A stretch of 34,016 nt of DNA from Methylobacillus sp. (GCA_031277395.1 JAITML010000045.1:1-34016); one strand, 5' to 3'; positions 6,666-15,947 are shown, counted from the first letter of the stretch. Notes: a model not told the origin generated them from the sequence alone. A program made the numbers and translations.

Positions 6666-8852
6666 TTATGAATTTGCCGCGCCCTTGACGCGGTTGATGC
6701 GCACGACTTCGGGCAATTTGCGCAAACCGCGCATCAAGCGTGCGAGGTGTTCGCGGTCTTTCACCTGCACGGTGAAATTCATGTGGGTGTAGGCGCTGTC
6801 GTCACCTTCTTCCATGCTCACGTTGTCGATGTTGGAGCCGACGCCCGCGATGCCTGCCGCGATCTTGGCCAGTACGCCCGGCTGGTTGGCGACGGCAAGG
6901 CGCATATTGGCCTTGAACAAGCGATGCGGATCCGGATCCCACTCCACATCCAGCCATTTATCCGGGTCCTTGCGGAATTTGCGGATCGCGGAGCAATCGC
7001 GCGTATGCACCACCACGCCCTTGCCTTTGTTGATAAAGCCGAGGATGGGATCACCCGGAATCGGACGGCAGCATTGCGCGAACTGGATCGCCATGCCTTC
7101 GCTGCCGCGTATGGTAATGCTGCCCAGTTGCTTCACCGGCTTTTCGCCGGACGGTTCGGCCATCGTCAGCAATTGCCGCGCGACCATCACATTGAGACGC
7201 TGGCCGAGGCCGATGTCGGTAAGAATTTCCTGTTTGTCCTGCACGCCGTAATCGCGCACAAGTTTTTTCCATTGCTCCTCGCTGATATCGTCGGGATTGG
7301 CTTGCAGCACGCGCAACGCCTGATTGAGCATGCGCTCGCCCAGCATCGCCGATTCGCTGGATTTCATGGTCTTGAGAAAATGGCGGATATGCGCGCGCGC
7401 CTTGCCGGTCGCGACATAATTGAGCCAGGCCGGATTGGGTTTGGCTTGCGTGGCGGTAATGATTTCCACGTGATCGCCGTTGTGCAGCTCGGTGCTGAGC
7501 GGCGCCAACTCGTGATTGATCTTGACCGCGACGCAACAATTGCCGACATCGGTGTGCACCGCATAGGCGAAATCCACTGCGGTCGCGCCGCTCGGCAACG
7601 CCATGATCTGGCCTTTGGGCGTGAACACATAGACTTCGTCCGGGAACAGATCGAATTTGAAGTGTTCCAGAAATTCGACCGAATCCGTGCTTTCGGACTG
7701 GATTTCCAGCAGTCGCTGCAACCATTGGTGCGTTTGCTTTTGCAGTGCGGAAAGATCGGCATCGGTATTTTTGTAAAGCCAGTGCGCGGCCACGCCTGCT
7801 TCGGCGATGTTGTGCATTTCGCGGCTGCGTATCTGCACCTCGATCGGTGTGCCAAACGGGCCGAACAGCGTGGTGTGCAATGACTGATAGCCATTGGCTT
7901 TGGGAATCGCAATGTAATCCTTGAACTTGCCGGGAATCGGCTTGTACAAGCCGTGCAGCGCGCCCAGCGTGAGGTAGCAGGTGGCGGTGTCTTTGACAAT
8001 GATGCGGAAGCCGTAGATGTCGAATATCTCGGAAAACGTGCCGGTTTTTTCAACCATTTTCCGGTAAATGCTGAACAGATGTTTTTCGCGTCCGGTCACT
8101 TCGGCTTCAATGCGCAGATCGCTGAGACGCTGCTTGATCGCCTCCAGGATTTTGCCGACCACTTCCTTGCGGTTGCCGCGCACCGCCTTGATGGATTTGG
8201 TCAACACTGCGAAACGCAACGGGTAAAGATGCTTGAAGCTGAGGTCTTCCAGCTCCTGATAAATTTCGTTGAGTCCCAGACGATTCGCGATGGGCGCGTA
8301 GATTTCCATTGTTTCGCGCGCGATGCGGCGGCGTTTTTCCGAGGCCATGCTGTCCAGCGTGCGCATGTTGTGCAAACGATCCGCGAGCTTGACCAATATC
8401 ACGCGCACATCCTGCGACATCGCGAGCAGCATCTTGCGGAAATTTTCCGCCTGCTCATGCGTTGCGGTCTGGAATTCAATCTTGTCCAGCTTGGAAACGC
8501 CATCCACAAGATCGGCCACCGTCGCGCCGAATTTTTCGGTCAGTTCCTGCTTGCCGAATTCGGTATCCTCCATCACGTCATGCAACAGCGCCGCCATAAT
8601 GGTAAGCGCGTCGAGATGCAGCTCTGCGAGGATGCAGGCGACGGTGACAGGATGGGAAATATAGGGATCGCCGCTCATGCGCATCTGCCCGGTATGGGCA
8701 ATATCGCTGAAGCGGTAAGCCGCCATCACTTGCGCGATGTCTTTCGGCTTGAGATAGGTTTTGAGCAGTTGCGAGAGACGGGAACCTTCGCCGTCTGCAG
8801 GCAGCAGAGGTGGCGCGGGTGGCGGTTTTACGGCGCGCGCGCGACCTCCCAT
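6666..8852 (-). CDS. spoT: Bifunctional (p)ppGpp synthetase/hydrolase SpoT
   Basis: This long RSH protein makes and degrades the stringent-response alarmone (p)ppGpp. Its 728 residues contain an HD hydrolase domain (HDVMED at 91-96), a synthetase domain with GREKH near 254, KFKD at 309-312 and GYQSLHT at 321-327, a TGS domain at about 405-465, and a C-terminal ACT domain from about 650. A basic (R/K)FKD motif marks the bifunctional class, whereas RelA has EFDD. Here the first Arg is Lys, a conservative change. I chose the ATG at 8852 because it follows the rpoZ stop by ten bases and has AAGGA 7 bases upstream. The longer frame would overlap rpoZ by more than 50 bases. Confidence 0.95.
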   Translation of the reverse strand: MGGRARAVKPPPAPPLLPADGEGSRLSQLLKTYLKPKDIAQVMAAYRFSDIAHTGQMRMSGDPYISHPVTVACILAELHLDALTIMAALLHDVMEDTEFGKQELTEKFGATVADLVDGVSKLDKIEFQTATHEQAENFRKMLLAMSQDVRVILVKLADRLHNMRTLDSMASEKRRRIARETMEIYAPIANRLGLNEIYQELEDLSFKHLYPLRFAVLTKSIKAVRGNRKEVVGKILEAIKQRLSDLRIEAEVTGREKHLFSIYRKMVEKTGTFSEIFDIYGFRIIVKDTATCYLTLGALHGLYKPIPGKFKDYIAIPKANGYQSLHTTLFGPFGTPIEVQIRSREMHNIAEAGVAAHWLYKNTDADLSALQKQTHQWLQRLLEIQSESTDSVEFLEHFKFDLFPDEVYVFTPKGQIMALPSGATAVDFAYAVHTDVGNCCVAVKINHELAPLSTELHNGDHVEIITATQAKPNPAWLNYVATGKARAHIRHFLKTMKSSESAMLGERMLNQALRVLQANPDDISEEQWKKLVRDYGVQDKQEILTDIGLGQRLNVMVARQLLTMAEPSGEKPVKQLGSITIRGSEGMAIQFAQCCRPIPGDPILGFINKGKGVVVHTRDCSAIRKFRKDPDKWLDVEWDPDPHRLFKANMRLAVANQPGVLAKIAAGIAGVGSNIDNVSMEEGDDSAYTHMNFTVQVKDREHLARLMRGLRKLPEVVRINRVKGAANS

Positions 8853-8862
8853 CGCATGATCC

Positions 8863-9072
8863 TTACGCCTGCCTGCGGTTAAGGACTTCCAGCCCCACTT
8901 TGCCGGCGGCGATTTCACGCAGCGCCATGACGGTGGGCTTGTCCCTGCCGGGTTGGGAAACCATGGGCTCGGAACCGTTGGCGATCTGGCGCGCGCGATA
9001 AGCCGCAGCCAAGGTCAGATGAAAACGGTTCGGTATTTTTTCCAGACAGTCGTCAACGGTGATGCGAGCCAT
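8863..9072 (-). CDS. rpoZ: RNA polymerase omega subunit
   Basis: Omega is a small subunit that assists assembly of the beta' subunit and forms part of one ppGpp-binding site in proteobacterial RNA polymerase. The 69-residue protein starts [17 protein letters not shown], the hallmark of the family, and carries the conserved AAAYRARQI and [15 protein letters not shown] segments. Its ribosome site (GAAGGAT) overlaps the gmk stop codon, 12 bases upstream. It sits between gmk and spoT, the usual order in gamma- and betaproteobacteria, linking the alarmone enzyme with one of its targets. Confidence 0.97.
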   Translation of the reverse strand: MARITVDDCLEKIPNRFHLTLAAAYRARQIANGSEPMVSQPGRDKPTVMALREIAAGKVGLEVLNRRQA

Positions 9073-9084
9073 GTGAGTAATCCT

Positions 9085-9696
9085 TCAAGCGATAAATTTC
9101 CGGAGCAATTCCTGATGCTGGCGCCGTTGTTTTTCGCCACGCAAACGTTGCGCGCGCATGATGGCCAGCAGGTCGTGAATTGCCGTTTCGAAACGGTCAT
9201 TGATTATAACATAATCAAACTCGCCTACATGGCTGATCTCCTCGCGCGCGGCGGCCACGCGACGCGCAATCACGGCCTCGGAATCCTGCGCGCGCATGTG
9301 CAAGCGGCGTTCCAGCTCCTCGATGGAAGGCGGCAAAATGAACACGCCGATCGCGCCGGGATACAGGCCGCGCACCTGCGCTGCGCCCTGCCAGTCGATT
9401 TCCAGAATAAGGTCACGCCCGCTCGCCAATATGGAACGCACCTGCGAATGCGAAGTGCCGTAACGCGCGCCATGCACTTCGGCGCTTTCAAGAAAATCAC
9501 CGTCTTCCAGCATCCTGAGAAACCGGTCTTCGTCGACAAAGTGATAGTGCACTCCGTCCTCCTCGCCCGGCCGCATCGCGCGCGTGGTGTAGGAAATCGA
9601 CAAACTCACCGTCGCATCCGCCTCCAGCGCCGCGCGCACCAGGCTGGTTTTGCCTGCGCCGGAAGGCGCGGTTACGATAAAAAGATTGCCTGCCAT
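9085..9696 (-). CDS. gmk: Guanylate kinase
   Basis: This enzyme phosphorylates GMP to GDP with ATP, supplying GTP and the precursors of (p)ppGpp. The 203-residue protein has the P-loop APSGAGKT at residues 10-17, the GMP-binding SISYTTRAMRPGE.DGVHYHF segment, and the DWQGA motif of the central domain. I chose the start at 9696 because it gives the family's normal N-terminus, with GGGAGT about 8 bases upstream. The extra upstream frame is an artefact overlapping yicC. It stands in one run with yicC (22-base gap) and rpoZ (12-base gap). Confidence 0.97.
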   Translation of the reverse strand: MAGNLFIVTAPSGAGKTSLVRAALEADATVSLSISYTTRAMRPGEEDGVHYHFVDEDRFLRMLEDGDFLESAEVHGARYGTSHSQVRSILASGRDLILEIDWQGAAQVRGLYPGAIGVFILPPSIEELERRLHMRAQDSEAVIARRVAAAREEISHVGEFDYVIINDRFETAIHDLLAIMRAQRLRGEKQRRQHQELLRKFIA

Positions 9697-9718
9697 GACA
9701 ATTACTCCCGATTTGGGT

Positions 9719-10585
9719 TTATTCCAGATTTTGAATCTGCTCGCGCATTTGCTCGATAAGCACTTTGAGTTCCATCGCCACCTGGGATGTTTCAACGGAT
9801 ACGGATTTTGAACCCAGGGTATTGGCCTCGCGATTCAATTCCTGCATGAGAAAATCCAGCCGCTTGCCCACCGCGCCGCCCGCATCAAGCACACGCCTGA
9901 CTTCCTGCATATGCGTTGTGAGCCGGCCCAGTTCCTCATCCACGTCGATCTTCTGCGCGAACAGCGCCACTTCCTGCAACACGCGATCGTCATCCACGGC
10001 CTGCATCGCCTCATGCAGCCGCTGCGTGAGCTTGCACTGATGCGCGTGCATCAATTCCGGCAACAGCGGACGCACCTTGGCGACTTCGATTTCCATGAGC
10101 GCCACATGTTCCAGAATCAGCGCCTTGAGCTTGTCACCTTCGCGCGCGCGCGACGCGACCAGATCCTGCAAGCATTGCTGCAATGCCTCCAGCACTTGAG
10201 CGGACAAGGTCTCACTCGAAACCTGATCAACGATCAGCACACCCGGCCAACGCAAAATATCCGCCACGGAAAGCGGCCGACTTTCGGGAAAATACTCCCG
10301 CGCGGAGGCGCTCCACTGCGCCAGCCGCTCCAGCATGCCTTCATGCATCTCGCCGCTCGCCGCCGCGCCCGGTTGCGCCATCAATATCGCGCGGCACTCC
10401 ACCTTGCCGCGACCGAGCTTGGCCGCGATGGTCTCGCGCAACACGGGTTCCATGCTGCGCAACGACTCGTCCAGCCGCATGTGCATTTCAAGATAACGCG
10501 AATTGACCGCCCGCAAATCAAGCAGCAATATCCCCGCTACGGTTTCGCGCTCCAACGCGGCAAATCCGGTCATGCTGGTAATCAT
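9719..10585 (-). CDS. yicC: YicC/YloC-family endoribonuclease
   Basis: This 288-residue YicC-like protein begins MITSMTGFA, the conserved family N-terminus, followed by the ...LRAVNSRYLEMHMRL segment, and ends with the DUF1732 region containing LDFLMQELNREANTLGSKS. Family members in E. coli and Bacillus are reported to be RNases linked to small-RNA decay. I chose the ATG at 10585; an internal ATG at 10573 also fits but lacks a ribosome site. It is the first gene of the run leading to gmk, rpoZ, spoT, ridA and recG, so the 185-base upstream gap probably holds the operon promoter, although no clear boxes were recognised there. Confidence 0.93.
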   Translation of the reverse strand: MITSMTGFAALERETVAGILLLDLRAVNSRYLEMHMRLDESLRSMEPVLRETIAAKLGRGKVECRAILMAQPGAAASGEMHEGMLERLAQWSASAREYFPESRPLSVADILRWPGVLIVDQVSSETLSAQVLEALQQCLQDLVASRAREGDKLKALILEHVALMEIEVAKVRPLLPELMHAHQCKLTQRLHEAMQAVDDDRVLQEVALFAQKIDVDEELGRLTTHMQEVRRVLDAGGAVGKRLDFLMQELNREANTLGSKSVSVETSQVAMELKVLIEQMREQIQNLE

Positions 10586-10712
10586 GGAAATATCCCGATA
10601 AAACTGACCCTCCATGTTATCAAATCCGTGCGGATCGTCACCAACTTCTATGTTGCAATTCGCAAAACCGGCTGGATGACAGGATGGAATTGAGCGCCTG
10701 TGGGTACTTGGC

Positions 10713-10732
10713 AATCCGGAATGATCCGGATT
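10713..10732. repeat. Small hairpin between yicC and the DUF3426 gene
   Basis: Arms AATCCGG (10713-10719) and CCGGATT (10726-10732) form a 7-bp stem with a 6-base loop. On the minus strand, the direction of the upstream gene, it is not followed by a T run, so it is at best a weak terminator. On the plus strand only TT follows. Confidence 0.3.
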
Positions 10733-10770
10733 TTCGACCTGCGTTGCGCAGGACCGGAGCCTTCAAGTGA

Positions 10771-12525
10771 TCAAGGATACCGTATTTCCATCTTGTAGCC
10801 GGTGGCAGCAACCCCTCGAGCGAACATGAAATTCACCTCCACATCCGATTTCGCGGCCAGCCCGTTTTTGACCACGGTTCCGGGCGGAAGATATTCCTGC
10901 GGTTGCAGCGTGCGGCGCAGGACGGGCGCGCCATACATGTCGGTGAGCGTGACTTCCAGCAGCGGATATGCCTGGGTGAAAGGCGCTTTGTTCGTAATGG
11001 TAGCGGTGAGCTGGATGACATCGTCGTGATCCGGCAACGGCTGCAAGTCGGAATCCTCGATGCGCAATGCCTCTTCGTCTCGCGGAAATTCCACCGTGCA
11101 ACCAATCAGAGCGCAAGCCTGTTCCAGCAAAGGTTTGGTGCGGGGCAGCGAGCTTGCGATCTGCGTACGCATGAGGAATATCGTCTGACCGAGCAACATC
11201 AGCAGCGCCAACACGCACACCGTTACCCACAGCCATGGCCGTGCTTTTTTCGATGGCGGTAGCGCATCATGGTCATCCGGCGCGGCCGGAACGGTGGCAT
11301 TTGACGACGGAACGGCATCGTAGCGAGCCGTTTCAATATAAGGCAGCGGCGCGGTGATGACAATTTCCGAGTCGGATTCGGGCGTCGGTTCCGGTGCTGG
11401 CACGAGTGGTGGCTTTGGCGCAGGTGGCGGTTCATGCTTAGGCACCGGCGCAGGCGCGGGTTTCAGTTCCGGCTTTGCCATTGGTTTGGATTCCGGCTTC
11501 GCCATCGGCTTGGGTTCCGGTTTCGGTACGGGTGCCGGTTCCGGCTTTGTTATTGGCGCGGATATTGGCTTTGACTCGGGCTTGGACTCTGGCTTCAACT
11601 CGGGCTTCGACGCTGGTGTGGGCACCGGCGGTTTTGGCGGTATCGGCCTGGGTTCCGGTTTGGACACGAGTTTTGGTTTGGATTGCAGCGAAAGTTCCAG
11701 TTTTGGCCACGGCTCCAGATTGGGAGCGTGATCAGGTTTGGTTTCCGGCTCCAATTCCAGCCGGATTTCTTCTGTCTTTGACTCCGGCGGCAGCGATTCC
11801 AGCTTGATTTCCGGCCAGGGCGCGAGCGGCTGCGGCTCGGGTTTCGGCGGAGCTTCCAGTTCCAGCAGTTTCTCTTCCGGCTTGGGCTCCGGTTTGATTT
11901 CCGCTTGCGGTATTGTCGGCTCCGGTACGGGCGGTGACCCTGGTTCAGGTTCCGGGCTTGGTTTCGAGACCGGCTCCGGGATCGGTTCCGCAACGGGCTC
12001 CAATTCCAGCTTGATTTCCGGTTGCGGCGGCAAGATGTCCTGCGCGGGCGGCGGTAATTCCATTTCCGGCACCGGCTCTGACACAGGATGCGACCATGTT
12101 TCAGGCTCCGGCTCGAGTTCCGGTTTCGGTTCTGGCGGCAATTCAGCCACGGGTTCCGGCGGTGTCGGCGCGAACACGGGCAGCGGTGGTATTTCCGGTT
12201 GCGGCGGCGGAATGTCCTGCGCGGGCGGCGGCAAATCTATCAGCTTAGGCGTGTATTCGAAAGAAGGCTGAGGTAACGGAGTGGCGGCAGGATCCCAAAC
12301 TTCGCTCGGCGTTTCGGGAATTTCCGGTTCGTCCGCATGGGTGATCAGCGCGTCATTCGGCAGCTCGACTTCGCGGTGCGGTTTGCGTTGGAAACTGAGC
12401 GATTTAAGCCCGTTGAAAACTTCGCCGCATTTGCTGCATCGCACATCGCCGTGACTGATGGAGAGTTGTTCGGTAGTGATGCGGAATGCGGTGCCGCACG
12501 CAGGGCAGAAGGTGAGCAAATTCAT
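10771..12525 (-). CDS. Zinc-ribbon and DUF3426 membrane protein with long Pro-Glu-Lys region
   Basis: This 584-residue protein starts with an MJ0042-type zinc ribbon with Cys7, Cys10, Cys30 and Cys33 (CPAC and CSKC). A low-complexity stretch of about 300 residues dominated by Pro, Glu and Lys (P-E-P-K-P pattern) follows, with a repeated PPPAQDI-PPQPEI unit. Then come one transmembrane segment at about 430-452 (WLWVTVCVLALLMLLG) and a C-terminal DUF3426 domain of about 130 residues. The topology places the zinc ribbon and Pro-rich arm in the cytoplasm and DUF3426 in the periplasm. The start at 12525 overlaps the prmA stop as ATGA, so they are coupled. The function of the family is not known; its position after prmA is common in betaproteobacteria. 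The repeat arm is unusually long. Confidence 0.85.
   Translation of the reverse strand: MNLLTFCPACGTAFRITTEQLSISHGDVRCSKCGEVFNGLKSLSFQRKPHREVELPNDALITHADEPEIPETPSEVWDPAATPLPQPSFEYTPKLIDLPPPAQDIPPPQPEIPPLPVFAPTPPEPVAELPPEPKPELEPEPETWSHPVSEPVPEMELPPPAQDILPPQPEIKLELEPVAEPIPEPVSKPSPEPEPGSPPVPEPTIPQAEIKPEPKPEEKLLELEAPPKPEPQPLAPWPEIKLESLPPESKTEEIRLELEPETKPDHAPNLEPWPKLELSLQSKPKLVSKPEPRPIPPKPPVPTPASKPELKPESKPESKPISAPITKPEPAPVPKPEPKPMAKPESKPMAKPELKPAPAPVPKHEPPPAPKPPLVPAPEPTPESDSEIVITAPLPYIETARYDAVPSSNATVPAAPDDHDALPPSKKARPWLWVTVCVLALLMLLGQTIFLMRTQIASSLPRTKPLLEQACALIGCTVEFPRDEEALRIEDSDLQPLPDHDDVIQLTATITNKAPFTQAYPLLEVTLTDMYGAPVLRRTLQPQEYLPPGTVVKNGLAAKSDVEVNFMFARGVAATGYKMEIRYP
12014..12231. repeat. Pair of 41-bp near-identical direct repeats in the Pro-rich region
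   Basis: 12014-12054 and 12191-12231 agree at about 38 of 41 bases, with both copies starting ATTTCCGGTTGCGGCGG. They encode the repeated PPPAQDI-PPQPEI peptide of the DUF3426 protein. The surrounding DNA is also degenerate repetitive, which explains long open frames on the opposite strand. Confidence 0.7.
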
Positions 12526-13412
12526 TGTTTTTTGCGCCCTGTGAGCAGCACCCAGCCATCCAGCGATTGCGGCGGATACATTTCGAACCACTCTTCGTAA
12601 ATGCCGGAAATTTCTTCGGCTTGTTCGCGCAGTATGCCGGAAAGCGCGATGCGGCCACCGGTTTTGCAATGCGCGGCCAGCAGCGGCGCGAGCATCCTGA
12701 GCGGATTCGAGAGAATGTTGGCCACGACCACATCCGTCGCCGCACGCGGCATTTCATCCGGCAGAAAAAAGCGCGCGTCGGCTTTATTGTTTTTCGCGTT
12801 GGCCTGGCTCGCGGTGATGGCTTGCGGATCAATATCAACACCGACCACAGTGCCCGCGCCCAGCAATTTGGCGGCGATGGCGAGTATGCCTGAGCCGCAG
12901 CCGTAATCCAGCACGCTTTCACCCGCACGCAGATGATCCGCGAGCCAGGCGAGGCAAAGATGCGTGGTGGGATGACTGCCGGTACCGAAGGCGAGGCCGG
13001 GATCAAGCACGATATTGAGCGCGCTTGGTTCGGGCGCGCGATGCCAGGACGGCACGATCCACAAATCATCGCGGATGCGAATCGGCTCGAACTGCGCTTG
13101 CGTGGCGCGCACCCAATCCTGCTCGGCGACGGTTTGCACGGTGTAGCCGAGATTGCGCAGTCCGGTATTTTCGGTGAGTGTGGTCATGATGCGATCAATA
13201 TTGGTGTCCGCATCAAACAATGCGCTGACCACATTATGATGCCACACACCGGGCGCGGCTCCGCCCGGTTCGCCGAAAATCGGCGTTTCCGCAGCGGTTT
13301 CCGCATCGGCATCTTCAATGCTGACCGAAAGCGCGCCCAACCCCATGAGCGCGTCGCTGATTGATTCCGCAACATTTTCCCCCGCCGTGATTTCGAGTGA
13401 TTGCCACGACAT
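12522..13412 (-). CDS. prmA: Ribosomal protein L11 methyltransferase PrmA
   Basis: PrmA is a cytosolic SAM-dependent enzyme that trimethylates ribosomal protein L11. The 296-residue protein has the N-terminal L11-recognition domain (about 1-90), the conserved LDPGLAFGTGSHPTTHLCL segment at 136-154, the SAM motif LDYGCGSG near 168-174, VGVDIDPQAI, and the catalytic-loop VVANILSNPL. The length is normal. It follows accC after 18 bases and overlaps the zinc-ribbon gene, as in the accBC-prmA order common in proteobacteria. Confidence 0.97.
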   Translation of the reverse strand: MSWQSLEITAGENVAESISDALMGLGALSVSIEDADAETAAETPIFGEPGGAAPGVWHHNVVSALFDADTNIDRIMTTLTENTGLRNLGYTVQTVAEQDWVRATQAQFEPIRIRDDLWIVPSWHRAPEPSALNIVLDPGLAFGTGSHPTTHLCLAWLADHLRAGESVLDYGCGSGILAIAAKLLGAGTVVGVDIDPQAITASQANAKNNKADARFFLPDEMPRAATDVVVANILSNPLRMLAPLLAAHCKTGGRIALSGILREQAEEISGIYEEWFEMYPPQSLDGWVLLTGRKKQ

Positions 13413-13430
13413 TTTTGATTGCTCGCCAGC

Positions 13431-14780
13431 CTATTTGCTGACGATGCCGAGTTTGTTTTCCAAATAATGAATGCTGGTGCCGCCCGCATGAAACGCCGCA
13501 TCATTCATCAGTTCGATATGCAGCGGGATATTGGTTTTGATGCCTTCCACCACCATCTCGGAGAGCGCGATGCGCATGCGGGCAATCGCCTGTTCGCGCG
13601 TGTCGCCGTAAGTAATCAGCTTGCCTATCATGGAGTCGTAATTCGGCGGCACCATGTAATTCTGATACGCATGGGTATCGACGCGCACACCGGGGCCGCC
13701 GGGCATGTGGAAGCCGGTAATGCGTCCGGGCGAAGGCACGAAATTATGCGGATCCTCCGCGTTGATGCGGCATTCGATGGAGTGGCCGCGCAGATGAATA
13801 TCCTTTTGCTTGAACGGCATTTTCTCGCCGGATGCGATGCGCAACTGGGCTTGCACGATGTCGATGCCGGTCACTTGCTCCGTCACGGGATGTTCAACCT
13901 GCACGCGGGTATTCATCTCGATAAAATAAAATTCGCCGTTTTCGTACAGAAACTCAAACGTGCCCGCGCCGCGATAACCAATCGCGCGACAAGCTTCCGC
14001 GCAACGTTCGCCAACCGTGGCGATGCGTTTGCGATCCACACCTGGCGCGGGCGCTTCTTCCAGCACTTTTTGATGGCGGCGTTGCATGGAGCAATCACGC
14101 TCGCCGAGATAAACCGCGTTACCGTGTTCGTCGGCAAGCACCTGAATTTCGATGTGACGCGGTTGTTCCAAAAACTTTTCCATGTACACCATGGGATTGC
14201 CGAATGCCGCCTGCGCTTCGGCGCTGGTCATTTCAACCGAAGTCAGCAATGCGGCCTCGGTATGCACCACGCGCATCCCGCGTCCGCCGCCGCCGCCCGC
14301 GGCTTTGATGATGACCGGATAGCCGATTTTTTTGGCGATCTTGAGAATTTCATCAGGATCATCCGGCAATGCGCCATCGGAACCCGGCACGCACGGCACG
14401 CCGGTTTTTTTCATCGCATCCTTGGCGCTCACCTTGTCGCCCATGAGGCGTATGGTTTCGGGGCGCGGGCCGATGAATACGAAGCCGCTGTTTTCAACAC
14501 GCTCGGCGAAATCAGCATTTTCGGAAAGAAAACCATAGCCGGGATGAATCGCTTCCGCATCGGTTACTTCCGCCGCGCTGATGACGGCGGGGATATGCAA
14601 ATAACTCTGACCCGAAGGCGCCGGGCCTATGCATACGGATTCATCCGCGAGCTTGACATATTTGGCTTCGCGATCGGCCTCGGAATGCACGGCGACGGTT
14701 TTGACACCCAACTCGCGGCAGGCGCGCTGGATGCGGAGGGCGATTTCCCCGCGATTGGCAATCAGGACTTTCTCAAACAT
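13431..14780 (-). CDS. accC: Acetyl-CoA carboxylase biotin carboxylase subunit
   Basis: AccC carboxylates the biotin on AccB with bicarbonate and ATP, the first half of the malonyl-CoA-forming reaction in fatty acid synthesis. The 449-residue ATP-grasp enzyme shows [17 protein letters not shown] at the start, Lys159, the glycine-rich loop GGGGGRGMR at 162-170, Glu288, and the biotin-site [14 protein letters not shown] with Arg292. I chose the ATG at 14780, which has GAGGA about 7 bases upstream. The longer frame only reads back over accB. It is co-transcribed with accB (14-base gap). Confidence 0.98.
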   Translation of the reverse strand: MFEKVLIANRGEIALRIQRACRELGVKTVAVHSEADREAKYVKLADESVCIGPAPSGQSYLHIPAVISAAEVTDAEAIHPGYGFLSENADFAERVENSGFVFIGPRPETIRLMGDKVSAKDAMKKTGVPCVPGSDGALPDDPDEILKIAKKIGYPVIIKAAGGGGGRGMRVVHTEAALLTSVEMTSAEAQAAFGNPMVYMEKFLEQPRHIEIQVLADEHGNAVYLGERDCSMQRRHQKVLEEAPAPGVDRKRIATVGERCAEACRAIGYRGAGTFEFLYENGEFYFIEMNTRVQVEHPVTEQVTGIDIVQAQLRIASGEKMPFKQKDIHLRGHSIECRINAEDPHNFVPSPGRITGFHMPGGPGVRVDTHAYQNYMVPPNYDSMIGKLITYGDTREQAIARMRIALSEMVVEGIKTNIPLHIELMNDAAFHAGGTSIHYLENKLGIVSK

Positions 14781-14794
14781 GGGAAGTCCTCGGG

Positions 14795-15265
14795 TTAGCC
14801 AATAATGAACAGCGGTTCGCCATATTCGACGGGTTGGCCGTTTTCGACCAGAATGGCCTTGATTGTGCCGCTGTGGTCGGCTTCGATCTCGTTGAGCAAT
14901 TTCATCGCCTCGATAATGCACAGCGTGTCGCCCGCCGAAACGCTGGAGCCGACATCAACGAACGCCTTGGCATCCGGCGAAGGTGCGCGATAAAACGTGC
15001 CCACCATCGGCGACTTGACCACATGTCCCTCAATCGCAGGCGCGGCAGCAGCAGGCGCATCGGCGACTGGCGCGGCAGCGGGCGCTGCGGGCTGCGCGGG
15101 CATTTGCATCATCGGCGCCTGCATGTACGGCATGAACTGCGATTGGTTGCCACCCGCCGGGTTGCGGCTGATGCGAACCTTCTCCTCACCCTCGGTCAAC
15201 TCAAGCTCGGCGATGCCGGATTCTTCGACCAGGTCGATCAGTTTTTTCAGTTTGCGCAGATCCAT
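14795..15265 (-). CDS. accB: Acetyl-CoA carboxylase biotin carboxyl carrier protein
   Basis: This 156-residue carrier subunit holds biotin on Lys122 in the canonical EAMKL sequence of its C-terminal biotinyl domain (about 80-156), with the [13 protein letters not shown] thumb segment. The N-terminal domain (1-35) is followed by a flexible Ala/Pro linker that includes a Met-Gln-rich part ([14 protein letters not shown]). It lies between aroQ (6-base gap) and accC. Confidence 0.98.
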   Translation of the reverse strand: MDLRKLKKLIDLVEESGIAELELTEGEEKVRISRNPAGGNQSQFMPYMQAPMMQMPAQPAAPAAAPVADAPAAAAPAIEGHVVKSPMVGTFYRAPSPDAKAFVDVGSSVSAGDTLCIIEAMKLLNEIEADHSGTIKAILVENGQPVEYGEPLFIIG

Positions 15266-15271
15266 GATGTG

Positions 15272-15745
15272 TTAAACCTCGGTTGAACGTAGTGCGTTAA
15301 GCGCATATTCCAGCGCAAGCGTGTAACCTTGCGCGCCCAACCCGCTGATGACGCCGACCGCAATATCGGAGAAATAGGAATGGTGACGAAAGGTTTCACG
15401 CGCGAACACGTTGGAGAGATGCACTTCGATAAAAGGAATTTTGACCGCCGACAAGGCATCGCGCAATGCGACCGATGTATGCGTAAACGCGGCGGGATTG
15501 ATCAGAATGAAATCAACTTGATGCTCCGCCAATGACTGCACCTTGCCGACCAGCTCCGCCTCGCTGTTGCTCTGGAACGTCTCAAGACGGATACCTGCCT
15601 GTTGCGCCAGATCGGTCAATTGCCGGTTGATGGCCTCCAAAGTCGCCAAGCCATAATGCTCGGGCTCGCGCAGTCCCAGCAAATTAAGGTTGGGGCCATG
15701 CAGCACAAGAACGGACTTGCCAACGGTTTTTTCAGTGATTGCCAT
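15272..15745 (-). CDS. aroQ: Type II 3-dehydroquinate dehydratase
   Basis: This enzyme dehydrates 3-dehydroquinate to 3-dehydroshikimate in the shikimate pathway. The 157-residue protein carries the type II signature [17 protein letters not shown] with Arg26 and the catalytic Tyr31, the [16 protein letters not shown] loop, and the catalytic EVHLSN with His109. I chose the ATG at 15745, though no strong ribosome site is seen. The longer frame would use TTG at 15808. The N-terminus is about ten residues longer than in many family members. aroQ heads the accB-accC-prmA run, an order known in betaproteobacteria and Pseudomonas. Confidence 0.96.
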   Translation of the reverse strand: MAITEKTVGKSVLVLHGPNLNLLGLREPEHYGLATLEAINRQLTDLAQQAGIRLETFQSNSEAELVGKVQSLAEHQVDFILINPAAFTHTSVALRDALSAVKIPFIEVHLSNVFARETFRHHSYFSDIAVGVISGLGAQGYTLALEYALNALRSTEV

Positions 15746-15827
15746 AGCCGGAAAGAGAAATTGCAGTGGAGGCAAGTTTGCCGCAAATTCGGGGGAGTTG
15801 TCCAGCAAATTCGCTGAAGTTTGACGA

Positions 15828-15840
15828 AATTACAGTAATT
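15828..15840. promoter_or_regulatory. Palindrome upstream of aroQ-accBC, candidate operator
   Basis: AATTAC-A-GTAATT is a perfect 6-1-6 inverted repeat, about 83 bases upstream of the aroQ start. A weak minus-strand promoter (TTGCAT at 15851-15856 and TGTAAT at 15829-15834, 16 bases apart) overlaps it. It could be a regulator site for the aroQ-acc operon; the regulator is unknown. Confidence 0.35.
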
Positions 15841-15870
15841 ACAAGTGCTTATGCAAAAAGGTTTACCGGG

Positions 15871-15898
15871 GACTAGAGGCTGGTGACTAGGGGCTAGT
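15871..15898. repeat. 7-bp-periodic intergenic repeat (copy 1)
   Basis: Four heptamers read GACTAGA, GGCTGGT, GACTAGG and GGCTAGT, a degenerate tandem repeat with a period of 7. It shares the 12-mer CTAGAGGCTGGT with a second array at 33527-33561. It lies in the gap between tlpA and aroQ. Confidence 0.55.
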
Positions 15899-15902
15899 GT
15901 GA

Positions 15903-15935
15903 CAGGCTGGGCTTCACTTTGTTCTATCCAGCCTG
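15903..15935. repeat. Inverted repeat downstream of tlpA
   Basis: CAGGCTGG (15903-15910) and CCAGCCTG (15928-15935) are perfect 8-bp arms around a 17-base loop, just past the tlpA stop. No T run follows on the minus strand, so its role as a terminator is doubtful. Confidence 0.35.
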
Positions 15936-15947
15936 CGTCTATCAAGT

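Noticed and set aside
11354-12271. Gly/Ser-rich plus-strand frames opposite the DUF3426 gene
   Set aside because: They arise from the repetitive Pro-Glu-Lys codons read on the other strand; the SGSGSG pattern is a composition effect.
13419-14798. 459-codon plus-strand frame opposite accC
   Set aside because: It is a shadow of a high-GC coding region; accC has all catalytic motifs on the minus strand.
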